A stretch of 40,716 bases of DNA from Pirellula sp. (lineage in GTDB: Bacteria; Planctomycetota; Planctomycetia; Pirellulales; Pirellulaceae): contig JAJTFB010000084.1 of assembly GCA_021300015.1 (NCBI GenBank), positions 1-40,716 of the forward strand, given 5' to 3'. Made by a program: the position numbers and the translations under genes. Positions 15,760 through 24,752 of this stretch are shown here, in pieces (position 1 is the first letter of the stretch; each line of letters opens with the position of its first letter). The notes beneath the pieces were generated by a model that was given only the letters and a program-made list of their open reading frames with translations, did not search any database and was not told the DNA's origin.

Positions 15760-16089
15760 CTAGGTATTTGCAGAATCGATATGTTCCGTGTTTTCTGTGA
15801 GATGGGCTGGTGATGGTGTTGGGAAATGAAAAAGCCCGATCAACCCGATTACCGTCAAGACGATTCCAAGAACAACACACAAACCAGCCCATCCACGGAC
15901 GTTTGTCGCAACGCTAAACGGACCGAGCCAAACAGTATTGGATGAAAATACTATCGGGTCAATGTTTTCTTGCTGTTGAACAGTCGCCGCGTAAATAGAC
16001 GACCCTATCGCTGCCGTCGCGATTAGAACGAGAGGGAAAGCCAATGCAGTCATGAAGATCCAGAAGGGTATCATGGTTGGGGCTTTCAT
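15760..16089 (-). CDS. Small two-helix membrane protein
   Basis: A 109-residue protein beginning MKAPTMIPFWIFMTALAFPL. It has two clear membrane segments: residues ~7-30 (FWIFMTALAFPLVLIATAAIG) and ~67-90 (WAGLCVVLGIVLTVIGLIGL). An extracytoplasmic loop of about 35 residues lies between them. The polar tail ends HIDSANT. No family is recognised. It is the first gene of the minus-strand island, preceded by an AT-rich promoter-like region and followed by attC-like site 3. Confidence 0.65.
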   Translation of the reverse strand: MKAPTMIPFWIFMTALAFPLVLIATAAIGSSIYAATVQQQENIDPIVFSSNTVWLGPFSVATNVRGWAGLCVVLGIVLTVIGLIGLFHFPTPSPAHLTENTEHIDSANT

Positions 16090-16433
16090 ATTCCAGTACT
16101 CTAAGGACGAACATATATTATATTGAGTTTACCATACCCCAACCAAACCGAAATTTACTGTAAGACGTTAGCCGAGTCAAACGAATCCCATTCCTAAGAC
16201 CCTACCGAGCGAGTGTTTGCAGCAGCGTTTGGCTCTGGCAAGCGGCCAGGATATATTGAATTGGTGTTTTCTAGGTTATGTGGAATTTTGCTTTTCCAGG
16301 ATCTATTCGGCCCGTATGGACGCAGAATCGCTTATCGCAGTCATATCTCTCGCAACACCGCAAGCGGCGTCGAAAGCCCAATGGATCGATTGCAATAGAG
16401 TCTCAAGGCACGCTTTGCGTTGAGCCAAGGTGC
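16090..16433. other. 344-bp non-coding stretch between the island and proS
   Basis: Nothing convincing is encoded here. The left end is strongly AT-rich (promoter candidate listed separately). The right part, downstream of proS, shows no clear terminator and no recognisable gene remnant. It marks the boundary between the accessory island and the conserved proS gene. Confidence 0.5.
16117..16146 (-). promoter_or_regulatory. Candidate promoter for the island genes
   Basis: On the minus strand a perfect TATAAT (16122-16117) lies ~28 bp before the ATG at 16089. Eighteen bp upstream is TTGGTT (16146-16141), which matches only the first half of a -35 box. It could drive the first gene and the cassette-like genes behind it. 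Confidence 0.35.
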
Positions 16434-17945
16434 TCAGTACGCCTTAGCAAAGATAGCTTGGGTGGTGGCTGGTTTGCCCGTCACAAAACATGTTCCAGTG
16501 CCTTGTGCTGCATCGAGCGGAATGCATCGGATGGTGACCTTGAGCTCATCGAGCAGACCCTGGACCTCTTGTTCACTGCTGAACCAGCATTTCGCAAAAC
16601 CACCCCCCACCGAGCGACCTTGCTCATCGTCGGGTTGGAAATATGCCCGAAATTCCTTTTCGTTCGCCAGCTCGACAGTGTTCGCCTCCCGCATGGCGAG
16701 CGCTTTGGCGAACAGATGATCTTGGATGGATTTGAGTTGCTCACCGATGCTCTCGACGAGCATCGCGATGGGCATCGACCGGCTCTCGCCTGTATCGCGC
16801 CGAGCCACAAAAGCTGCTTGATTGGCCATGTCCTTTGGGCCGACTTCAACTCGAATGGGTACACCTCGCTTGACGTGATACCACTTCTTCTCGCCACCGC
16901 GCAACTCGCGGCGATCGATCTCAACACGCAGCGGTTCGTCGAACGCTCTTTGGGCTTGAAGCTGCTTACAGAGAGATTCGCAGTAAGCCATGACATCGGC
17001 TTTCTGCTGCTCGTCGCGGTAGATCGGCATCAAGACGACTTGGGTCGGTGCCAATCGTGGGGGCAGGACCAAACCGTCATCGTCCGAGTGGGTCATGATC
17101 AACGCACCGATGAGCCGGGTAGAGACACCCCAAGAGGTTGTCCAAGCGTATTCAATTTGACCGGCTTGACTTTGGAACTTGATCTCTTGAGCCTTCGAAA
17201 AGTTCTGACCCAAAAAGTGGGACGTGCCGGCTTGCAATGCCTTGCGGTCCTGCATCATCGCTTCGATCGATAACGTCGTGACCGCACCGGGGAATCGCTC
17301 ACCGGGTGTTTTCTCACCGCGGATGACAGGCATGGCCATGAAGTTCTCCGCAAAGTCCGTATAGACGTCGAGCATCTTGCGAGTCTCCTCCATCGCTTCG
17401 TCGGCCGTGGCGTGGACGGTGTGACCCTCTTGCCAAAGGAACTCGGCGGTCCGCAAAAACAACCGCGTCCGCATCTCCCATCGCACCACATTGGCCCATT
17501 GATTGATCAAGATCGGCAAATCGCGATAGGACTGAACCCACTTGGCATACGTCGCCCCAATGATCGTTTCGCTCGTCGGACGGACAATCAAGGGTTCCTC
17601 AAGAGGACCGGCTGGGCGCAAGCCCCCTTTGCCATCGGGCTCGAGCCGATGGTGGGTCACGACCGCACACTCCTTGGCAAACCCTTCGACGTGCTGGGCC
17701 TCCTTCTCCAAAAAACTCATCGGAATAAACAACGGGAAATAAGCATTCTGATGCCCCGTGTCCTTGAACATCCGATCGAGCGCTTTTTGCATGTTTTCCC
17801 AGAGGGAATACCCCCAAGGCTTGATCACCATGCAACCGCGAACCGCGCTGTTTTCGGCTAAATCCGCCCCCTTAATGACCTGTTGGTACCACTCCGGATA
17901 ATCTTCGGCACGGGTAGGGGTGATGGCAGTTTTCGCAGTGGACAT
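16434..17945 (-). CDS. proS: Prolyl-tRNA synthetase (archaeal/eukaryotic type)
   Basis: A cytoplasmic class II aminoacyl-tRNA synthetase charging tRNA-Pro. The ATG at 17945 gives 503 residues beginning MSTAKTAITPTRAEDYPEWY. The TSE of RPTSETII (~124-126), motif 2 around RWEMRTRLFLRTAEFLWQEG (~155-175) and a motif 3 region (THSDDDGLVLPPRLAPTQV) are present. There is no YbaK-like editing insert, and the protein ends in Tyr (FAKAY). These are features of the shorter archaeal/eukaryotic-like ProRS found in some bacteria, rather than the E. coli type of ~570 residues with an insert. The in-frame extension up to 18269 lacks similarity and overlaps the divergent gene's 5' end, so it was rejected. 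Confidence 0.95.
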   Translation of the reverse strand: MSTAKTAITPTRAEDYPEWYQQVIKGADLAENSAVRGCMVIKPWGYSLWENMQKALDRMFKDTGHQNAYFPLFIPMSFLEKEAQHVEGFAKECAVVTHHRLEPDGKGGLRPAGPLEEPLIVRPTSETIIGATYAKWVQSYRDLPILINQWANVVRWEMRTRLFLRTAEFLWQEGHTVHATADEAMEETRKMLDVYTDFAENFMAMPVIRGEKTPGERFPGAVTTLSIEAMMQDRKALQAGTSHFLGQNFSKAQEIKFQSQAGQIEYAWTTSWGVSTRLIGALIMTHSDDDGLVLPPRLAPTQVVLMPIYRDEQQKADVMAYCESLCKQLQAQRAFDEPLRVEIDRRELRGGEKKWYHVKRGVPIRVEVGPKDMANQAAFVARRDTGESRSMPIAMLVESIGEQLKSIQDHLFAKALAMREANTVELANEKEFRAYFQPDDEQGRSVGGGFAKCWFSSEQEVQGLLDELKVTIRCIPLDAAQGTGTCFVTGKPATTQAIFAKAY

Positions 17946-18152
17946 ATCGTGTTTTTGAAAATTCGAGAAATAAAAGGTCGCCAAAATAGGGCAAAAAGTT
18001 CGATTTTCGCCTAAGATATTCAAGGGCCCGACAGGAAGTTTAGACGATTCATCACCGCCTACCAGTCCGCCCGAAACAATCGGATCGACAAAACATCGAT
18101 TCACAGCACTCAAGGCTCCATTCAAAACGGTTCCTACCAATAGGGTTTTATC

Positions 18153-19502
18153 ATGCGATCGACCAAGTCCAACAGCAAGTTTGACAGATCCCAACGACGT
18201 TCGAGCAACCGCCGGTTGATCCTCGAAAACCTCGAAAACCGAACCGTGATGGCCGGCGATTGCTTCCACAACTTCATGCTTCCCGAAGACGCTGACGCAA
18301 ACGGTTCGGTCACACCCCTCGATGCGTTAGTCGTCATCGATCGAATCAACCAATCGTTGGCCAACGGACCCTCGCGATCGAACGTGACGACCGACTTGGC
18401 ACTCGTCGATGTGGATGCCGACAATTCGCTCTCCCCCCTCGACGCACTCGGTGTGATCAACCACCTGAACTCCCAAACCTCGATGGGCTCCGGCACAGCA
18501 CGCGCAAGCCGCGTCGAACACAACCGACGCATCGAACGCATCGAACAAGCCATCGCCTCCAACCTCCTACCCCCGAACTTCTCCCTCCAAGACGCACACG
18601 CTGCCCTCGATACCCTCCGCTCCGGCGGTCGACCTGAACTAGGGGACCATGTCGTCAACGGAATCCTGAAATGGAGACAAGACGATAACCCATCGACCGA
18701 CGATCCATCCGAAAACGAATCGGACCAGCCGCAAGATTCCAGAGAACTCAAACGTCTCGAGCACTTTATCGACTCGCTGTCGAAACGACTCGAAGCCTTC
18801 AGCGTCTCACCGAACACCATCGCCACCATCTCAAGCGAATTGCTCTCGGCCCACCAATCCGGCTCTCCGCTAGATCTCATACAAGTCCGTGATCGATTGG
18901 CTCAGTTGGGTGTCGATGTCGATACGATTTTGCCCCAAGCGGCCCGGCCTGAGATACCAGAACGTCCTGAAATGCCAGAACGTCCTGAAATGCCAGAACG
19001 TCCTGAAATGCCAGAACGTCCTGAAATGCCAGAACGTCCTGAGAATCCAGAACGCCCCGAACGGCCGATTATGCCCACAATCGTCGTGACCGAACCCATC
19101 GCCGACTCGATCCTCGCTCGACTCAAAAACGCTGGGATTTCCGCAGAGATCCTCGGAACGATCCGCGATGAAATCTACGCAGGCATCAACGCCGGGTTGC
19201 CTCTGGATCTTCAAGTGGTCCGAAGCCGTCTCGAAGAGCTTGGAATCGACTGGGAAAGGTTGCACGCTCCGCCTGCGAACACTCTCCCAGTGGTACGACC
19301 AAGGCTCGATGGTGCCGCCGTCCTTGAGCAAGTGCTACCGCTCCTTGGACGTCTCGGGATCCAACGCGATGTCGCTTTGAGGATCTACATGGAGGCAAAG
19401 GCCGCCTTAGTAGCGGGCAAACCCCTTTCGATCGACCAAATCGTTGAAAGACTCAAGGCACTTGGGGTTTCCCTCGACTCGATCAACAATCCGGTCGTCT
19501 AA
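18153..19502 (+). CDS. Dockerin-domain surface protein with triple helical repeat and PERPEM linker
   Basis: A 449-residue protein probably exported by a planctomycete-specific route. The N-terminus is basic and contains LILENLENRTVMAGD (~22-36), a LEPR-XLL-type motif. A type I dockerin-like pair of EF-hand loops follows: DADANGSVTPLDALVVIDRIN (~46-66) and DVDADNSLSPLDALGVINHLN (~86-106). Dockerins bind Ca2+ and dock onto cohesins. The rest consists of three ~54-residue helical copies (~207-260, ~317-371, ~390-444) of the pattern G(I/V)...AG.PL(D/S)...V..RL..LG(V/I). The first two are separated by a PERPEM linker (~266-304). No catalytic domain is present, so a structural or adaptor role is inferred. 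It is divergent from proS, with an AGGG ribosome-binding site before the ATG. Confidence 0.82.
   Translation: MRSTKSNSKFDRSQRRSSNRRLILENLENRTVMAGDCFHNFMLPEDADANGSVTPLDALVVIDRINQSLANGPSRSNVTTDLALVDVDADNSLSPLDALGVINHLNSQTSMGSGTARASRVEHNRRIERIEQAIASNLLPPNFSLQDAHAALDTLRSGGRPELGDHVVNGILKWRQDDNPSTDDPSENESDQPQDSRELKRLEHFIDSLSKRLEAFSVSPNTIATISSELLSAHQSGSPLDLIQVRDRLAQLGVDVDTILPQAARPEIPERPEMPERPEMPERPEMPERPEMPERPENPERPERPIMPTIVVTEPIADSILARLKNAGISAEILGTIRDEIYAGINAGLPLDLQVVRSRLEELGIDWERLHAPPANTLPVVRPRLDGAAVLEQVLPLLGRLGIQRDVALRIYMEAKAALVAGKPLSIDQIVERLKALGVSLDSINNPVV
18957..19064 (+). repeat. 18-bp tandem repeat encoding the PERPEM linker
   Basis: Six head-to-tail copies of CCAGAACGTCCTGAAATG: the first four are identical, the fifth ends GAGAAT, and the sixth is CCAGAACGCCCCGAACGG. 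The perfect identity of four copies at DNA level suggests recent expansion by slippage or recombination. The unit is a multiple of three, so copy changes keep the gene in frame and alter only linker length. Confidence 0.95.
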
Positions 19503-19575
19503 ACAAGTTGCTGCGTGCGGCGATGCTCGTCACAAAGTTCAAAAAAACCCAAAACAGGATCGCTTCTGCGAGACT

Positions 19576-20760
19576 CTAATGGGCCGGAGCCGATGGGTAC
19601 TTTGCGATCCGTCTGTCCCCTTGGACCCAAGCTCGCAGATGTCGATGGACCAACTCCGTTGGCAAGAACTCTTGCTCAAGCCGCCGCTTGTCCTGTCCAA
19701 GCAGGAATCGGTAGAGCTCGATCTCTTGGGGCCCTAATCCCACCGGGGGCTCTTCACCGGCGCTTACTGGCTCTTTGACTGCTGAGTGCCGGTGCGATTC
19801 GAATACATCTGCATCCATGAGCAATGCGTCCAACCGGGGGACTGCTAAGCGAGCCTTGGATAAAAATCCGAGCCCCCATGTATCGATATCACCCCAATAT
19901 CCAACCTGCCTTTCGGATAACCAAGCTGCATGCATCCAGTTCAGATCGAAACCTGCTCCGAGGACCGCTAGGGTTCCTGGCAAAGAGCACAACTGATGCT
20001 GCGAGGTTTCGTTTTCAACGACAAGCAATCTTTGCCCCGGCAGTGGTCGGGTCGATAGGTCCGAAGATTTGACGCGTACCTTTTCGAATGGCAAGAGGCT
20101 TCCATCCAAATCGACCACCAAGAGCCAATGATCTGCTTGTTCGGGTGCACCCAAAAAGGTCTCTAGTCCAAGTCGGCTCGGTTCCCCATCGAACCGAGCA
20201 TCGAGCAAGGCGACGAGTAATGCGAAGTTCCTTTCAAAGAACTTCGTGTCGATCCCTTCGATCGCCAATGTCCGCAGGGGCCGGCCCATGGCGCATCCGG
20301 GTTGCAACGCCATAGCCAATCGGGTCGCTTGGAGAACTTCCTCGGATTCTTTTGAGCTCCAGAGCGATCGCCTGCGAATCAGCAGCGATCGGAAAACCTC
20401 TGGGGAATCGGCGACCAAGAGTCCCATGTCGCGAAACTCGGCTCGAATCCGAGGATCTCCGATGGCTTCGATCCACTCGGATGGTTTATCCAATTGCCAA
20501 GCGACTGGGATTCCAACGGGTTGGCTTGCGTGCCGATAGACGACCTGTTCCCAAAGGACTTTGCCTACGTGGACATGCCTCCATCGTTCGAGGTGACGCT
20601 TGACATCATCGAGCTGATCTCGGATTCTGCGGGAGTTGGGTTTACCGATCGAGAGGGTCCAGGGCCACGCACCAGCGAATCCGAGCAGACGCGATTCACG
20701 CAAGCCGGCGTGTTCCCAGTGCCTTCGCAGTTTGGATTTAAGCTCCGAGGGCGATCTCAT
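19576..20760 (-). CDS. jetD: Wadjet nuclease subunit JetD (DUF3322/DUF2220, Toprim)
   Basis: A 394-residue Toprim-type nuclease that cuts small circular DNA captured by the JetABC SMC complex. The ATG at 20760 overlaps the jetC stop in ATGA. The N-terminal arm domain (DUF3322-like) ends with LAIEGIDTKFFERN (~166-178). The Toprim core (DUF2220) contains the catalytic Glu in LLVVENETS (E249), and the DxD in GYWGDIDTWG (D291, D293), followed by LLMDADVFESHR. This order is characteristic of JetD, a relative of topoisomerase VI/Spo11 subunits. The gene is complete and intact, unlike jetA and jetC. It is last in the jetABCD unit and convergent with the dockerin gene. Confidence 0.9.
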   Translation of the reverse strand: MRSPSELKSKLRRHWEHAGLRESRLLGFAGAWPWTLSIGKPNSRRIRDQLDDVKRHLERWRHVHVGKVLWEQVVYRHASQPVGIPVAWQLDKPSEWIEAIGDPRIRAEFRDMGLLVADSPEVFRSLLIRRRSLWSSKESEEVLQATRLAMALQPGCAMGRPLRTLAIEGIDTKFFERNFALLVALLDARFDGEPSRLGLETFLGAPEQADHWLLVVDLDGSLLPFEKVRVKSSDLSTRPLPGQRLLVVENETSQHQLCSLPGTLAVLGAGFDLNWMHAAWLSERQVGYWGDIDTWGLGFLSKARLAVPRLDALLMDADVFESHRHSAVKEPVSAGEEPPVGLGPQEIELYRFLLGQDKRRLEQEFLPTELVHRHLRAWVQGDRRIAKYPSAPAH

Positions 20761-23700
20761 TGACTTTGCGCGATTTCTTCGAGTTTCTCCCAGGAGATCG
20801 AAGCTAGGCTGGCTTCTTTTCCAGGTCTTTGAACGCAAACGACCTTTCGAGTGTGTTTTTTCAGCAGCCCGATTTCCTTATTGGGGGTCACGAAGATTGG
20901 ATGCAGGCTGAAGATTCTTAGCGCTTCGATGATCCTCGTCGCGGCCGACGGAGAGCTTTTCGAGAACGCTTCATCGAGAACGACGGTCCCGTACAGTGGC
21001 CGAGTCGCAGCCGGAGGGCACAAGGCATAGCTCAATGAGGCCGTCAGGATGTGGCTGGCCATCAATTCCTTTTCGCCGCCGCTACCACTTTGTGACCCGG
21101 TGCGGGGTGGAGAGCGTTCAGCGGTCATTCGATCGACTTCGACGACAAAAAACTGCAATCGAAATCTTGGATCCAGAAGAGCCTTGGATCCTTGTAAACG
21201 GCGATTTTCACCTGCATCACGCAGGATCGCTACCATCTCTTGCAATGCTTTGAAGTGGCTCTGACCGCCATCGTCTTTCAAGGCAGCGTGCCGAACTTTT
21301 TGCATGGCGATATTGAGCGATCGAAGTCGTTCATCTTTCATTCTCTGAGGCAGTAGTTGCAGGTAGCGCCCAGAACGAAAATCGACTTTGACCAAGGTGT
21401 GGTTTAGCTCTGCGATCCGTTCCTCGATCGCATCGACCTCTTCGTCGATGCTAGCGAGCAATTGCGTGACCCCTTGGTCCGACGAGCGGTTGAGGTACTC
21501 CAGGAATCGCGTCCGTTTTTCAGGCAGCGCTTCCTCGGTCAAAACCCTTAGTGGCATTTTCCATTTTTCGCACAAGCTGTTGTTCGATATCTGCATCGCG
21601 GATGAGTTGTTCATCGAGTTGGGATTCGATCTCTTTGGCCAATCGTCTTTCGGATTCGATCAAGCGCTGCGGGGGGACCTCTGATTCGACCCTCAAGTGC
21701 TTGCTCGCTAGAGCTTCTTCATGATCCCCGAGACGCCCTTCCGAGCGTTTCCGAGCGTCCTCGCAAGCTTGTTCTGCCGAACAACGCTTGTCGTTGAATA
21801 CAGCGATTTCGGAGCGATGATCGGAGATCTTCTGGCGCAGCGTTTCGAGCTTATCGTTTTCATGTTCGTATTGCAATTTCGCGTGGCTCGTATCGGATTT
21901 CGGATCGAGTAGGCCTTCGAGGCGCAGGAGCGAACGCTGCATGTGCAACTCGGCGTTGGGCAGGTCGATCGTGGCGAAGTCCAGGTTGAGTAGAGCGTCG
22001 AGGATACGGAGGGTTTCCTCGATTTGCTTGAGTTTCAGTTGCGCCGATTGCACGGTTTGTTTTGCTGTTTGGGCCAAATGCGTTTCCTCCACGCATTGCT
22101 TAGCAAGCGCATCGAGTTGGTCCTTGTTATCGAACCCTGTCATCCAGTCTCGATCGAGTCTGCGTTGGTCTTGTTTCTCAAATTTCCCGTGCCGTCCGGA
22201 CATCATCCCTTCGATCGTCAGAGCGTTTTCGGTGATACTCAGTTCGTCGCTGGTCAGTACGCAATGCAGATCGCGAGCAGACAGCAGTCGCACAGCAGCA
22301 TCCTTGAGCGCATGGGGCTTGATGTTTAGCTTCTGGACATAACCGTCTTCGAAGAAGCTGACTCGTTGGGTGGTAGACTCTGCGGATTGAAGCCGAACGT
22401 GCAAGCGGTTATCGCGTTGATTGACCCAACGCAAAGCGTCTTGGATCCTGTTTGCTGGAACGAGGATGCGGAGGCGTTCGGAGCCGATGGCTCGTTCGAT
22501 CGCACCGCGCCAGGGTGCCTCGGAAGCTTTGACCTCGATCAGTTCGGCTAGGAAGGGAAGATCCGAATCCAAAAGCGACAATTCGGAAGCCAACTCAGAG
22601 CGAAATTCCTGGTACGGGATTTGGATATTCGATCCAGGTCGCTGCTTGACCTTGCGGATCGCATCGGTCAGTTCTTCGACGCGTTGTTGGTGGACTTGGA
22701 GCGTGGACATCGACCCGAGGGTCATCGATTGTTGCGCCTCGTATTGTACATGCAGGGCTTGCTGCTGCTTGCGGAGTTCAATTTGATTGGCTCGAAGCAT
22801 GTCTTCTGACAGATCGTCGTTCAATCCGAACCGCAAGACCATTTGGCGATACAGCGCCGCTTGTTTTTTCCGTTCGTCGACGAGTTTTCGCTGGGCAGCG
22901 ATGGTGTTTTCCAATTCACCGATGATGTTTCCACCGAGTTCCAAGTAACGTTCACGCAGCGAATCGACCTCGGATCGCGCCAGCGAGGCTTTCTGTTCCA
23001 TCTGGGTCAATTCTTGCTGGCCTTGGTCGATGATCCCCGAGAGTCGCAGAAACTCGGCTTCCCATTTCTGTTGGCTGATTCGAGCAAACCAGATCGGCAG
23101 AACTCGTTTGAGAATTCGGAGTTTCTCGGTTTTGCGTTGCGATTTCAGCAGCCTCTCGTATTCCTCAAGAACAGGCAGGAGCGATTCGCGTTGGCGCTCG
23201 GCCAGTTGCAGTTCGGCGTGAATGTCCGAGAGGTTATCGAATTCGGCAGCGACCTCGACGGCCCGGTCGAAAGCGGATCGATCCTCTAGGACCAGTTCGC
23301 GAAAAATTTCGTCAATGCTGTTGAGCTGTTTTAAGCCTGCGGCACGGTTTAGAAGGGTAAATGCGTTTTCGCCGACATCAAAGAACTTGCGAATCCGCTC
23401 AAGATAGGATCGTTTGCTTTCAAAGAACCTGAGATTGGCCGTTTCTCGCCCAACCTTGAGCAACTCGCGGATCCCGTCGTCGTGAAGCAACCGTAGCCAA
23501 ACGTCCAAGCTTTGGTCGGGAGCCATCGAAAAGACCCAACGCCGCTTCAAATCATCCGCGGCATTGCCAGTCCCCTCGGTCCAGAATATCCCAGCGATTT
23601 TGACCGTCTGCTTGCCCCCGACGTAGGTTGCGCAAATACCGCTGATGGTCTTGCCGGGCCGCGCGACCTCTTGGCGACCATCGGCACCATCGCCCCCCAA

Positions 23701-24027
23701 GACACCTCGTACGTATTCGATCAGTGTTCGATCGCTTTCGTGACCGCCGGTGGATGCAAGGTTGTAGCGAGGGGAGGCAACCAGCAGAGTCATCAGGGCA
23801 TCGACGAGCGTTGTTTTTCCACTGCCGGTCGGCCCGATGATCGCCGTGCCACGCGGATCGAAATCCGCTCGGTGCATCCCACGAAAGGGTCCCCAGTTGT
23901 AGACCTCCAGTCGGCTCAAAACAAACGAAGCCTCACCCTGGGCGATGGGCATCGCTTCGATATCCTCTGGGGATTGAATCTCTGCGGTTTTGGAGTTCGC
24001 CTCGGAGGTCTTGGCTCGCTGTGGCAT
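20757..24027 (-). pseudogene. jetC: Wadjet SMC-like ATPase JetC, interrupted by a frameshift
   Basis: The MukB-like ATPase of Wadjet, about 1,090 codons. The ATG at 24027 overlaps the jetB stop (TGATG) and follows AAGGAG. The first frame (to a stop at 21520-21522) holds the head-domain start, Walker A IIGPTGSGKTTLVDAL (~63-78), and long coiled coils. The second frame (open from before 21614 to 20757) holds the returning coiled coil, the ABC signature SGSGGEKELMASHI and Walker B VVLDEAFSKSS. The frames join between about 21520 and 21614 by a +1 shift, near T5 and T4 runs. The second frame has ATG codons but no good ribosome-binding site. The segment between LVRKM and LPEKRTRFLEYL also looks some 30 residues shorter than in JetC proteins I recall, suggesting a small deletion. 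Without both halves the ATPase cannot form. A sequencing error remains possible. Confidence 0.85.
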
Positions 24028-24752
24028 CAATCATCTCCTTGGTTTGTTGCAGTAGCCTTGGCTGAGTTCAGAACCGCAAGAAGAGCCGAGAGGGACTCCG
24101 GGTTGGCCAGATGCGCGATCAGAGGTCGAATGACGACTTCCTGTTTCGCGTCGACCTCTGAAACAATCCCATGCGTCTTGAGTTGCTCAAGCAGTTGCAG
24201 CAATCGATTTTCGTTTTTCGCATCGCTTCCGGTGTCGCCGAAGTACGTCAGGAACGTCGGTAGAAGTTCGTCGATCGAGAGTTTAGAGGTCGACTGGCCG
24301 ACTCCATACTCTTGCTCATGCATCGCAAAAGCTTGCCGTAGAATCGCAACCAACAGAGATTGCTCAAGGGTCAGTCGTTGTTTGCGGACCAGCGGATGGC
24401 TCCAGCCATCGAGTTCACTCGACTCGTCTAGTTCGGGTTTAGCGATCCGCAGGAAAGCCACCCCTCGATGCGAGTCGACATTGAGGGTTAGATCCAAAGG
24501 GGCGAGCGTTTGGTTGATCGCGTCGATTTGAACACGGACGCTACGGAATAGATCATGGCGTTGGCTTTCCTCGATGTAGCCTTGGCGAAGGAGTTCTTGA
24601 ACTGCGATTTTTAGCTCGCGCCGGATCGTTCCTGCATCAACGGTCTCGGAAGAGCCGATTGGTTCAGCGGGTTGCGAAGAAGAAATGGCTGGGGATTTTT
24701 GTGGATCGTCGTCTGGAGATTCACCGGCCAATCGATCAAAGATATTGTTCAT
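24027..24752 (-). CDS. jetB: Wadjet kleisin-partner subunit JetB (DUF4194, MukE-like)
   Basis: A 241-residue protein of the Wadjet SMC complex, equivalent to MukE and built of winged-helix domains that bind the kleisin JetA and DNA. The ATG at 24752 overlaps the jetA stop (ATGA), has a GGTGGAG site upstream and begins MNNIFDRLAGES, after which a low-complexity stretch leads into TIRRELKIAVQELLRQGYI. The later LEQSLLVAILRQAFAMHEQE and LQLLEQLKTHGIVSEVD segments are typical of DUF4194 proteins. The frame is intact and ends by overlapping the jetC start by one base. The call relies on position as well as on sequence. Confidence 0.82.
   Translation of the reverse strand: MNNIFDRLAGESPDDDPQKSPAISSSQPAEPIGSSETVDAGTIRRELKIAVQELLRQGYIEESQRHDLFRSVRVQIDAINQTLAPLDLTLNVDSHRGVAFLRIAKPELDESSELDGWSHPLVRKQRLTLEQSLLVAILRQAFAMHEQEYGVGQSTSKLSIDELLPTFLTYFGDTGSDAKNENRLLQLLEQLKTHGIVSEVDAKQEVVIRPLIAHLANPESLSALLAVLNSAKATATNQGDD

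Noticed and set aside
16090-16210. A fifth attC-like site upstream of the 109-aa membrane protein (GTTAGCC at about 16169)
   Set aside because: No complementary arm could be found around it, so a single box match is not enough.
16217-16423. Plus-strand frame with RLALASGQDILNW, faintly like an RpoC segment
   Set aside because: The resemblance covers about ten residues only, and the rest does not continue the RpoC pattern; chance is likelier.
17946-18269. N-terminal extension of ProS
   Set aside because: The extra 108 residues have no synthetase similarity and overlap the divergent dockerin gene; MSTAKTAITP at 17945 is the normal family start.
18957-19064. CRISPR-like spaced repeat
   Set aside because: The 18-bp units are directly adjacent without spacers and encode an in-frame PERPEM peptide.
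18870-19331. Minus-strand frame with repeated FRTFWH units
   Set aside because: It is the antisense reading of the PERPEM repeat in the dockerin gene, with no independent support.
20757-21614. Second jetC frame as an independent gene
   Set aside because: It begins inside the coiled coil, lacks a convincing ribosome-binding site and carries the second half of the same ATPase domain; a frameshift explains it better.
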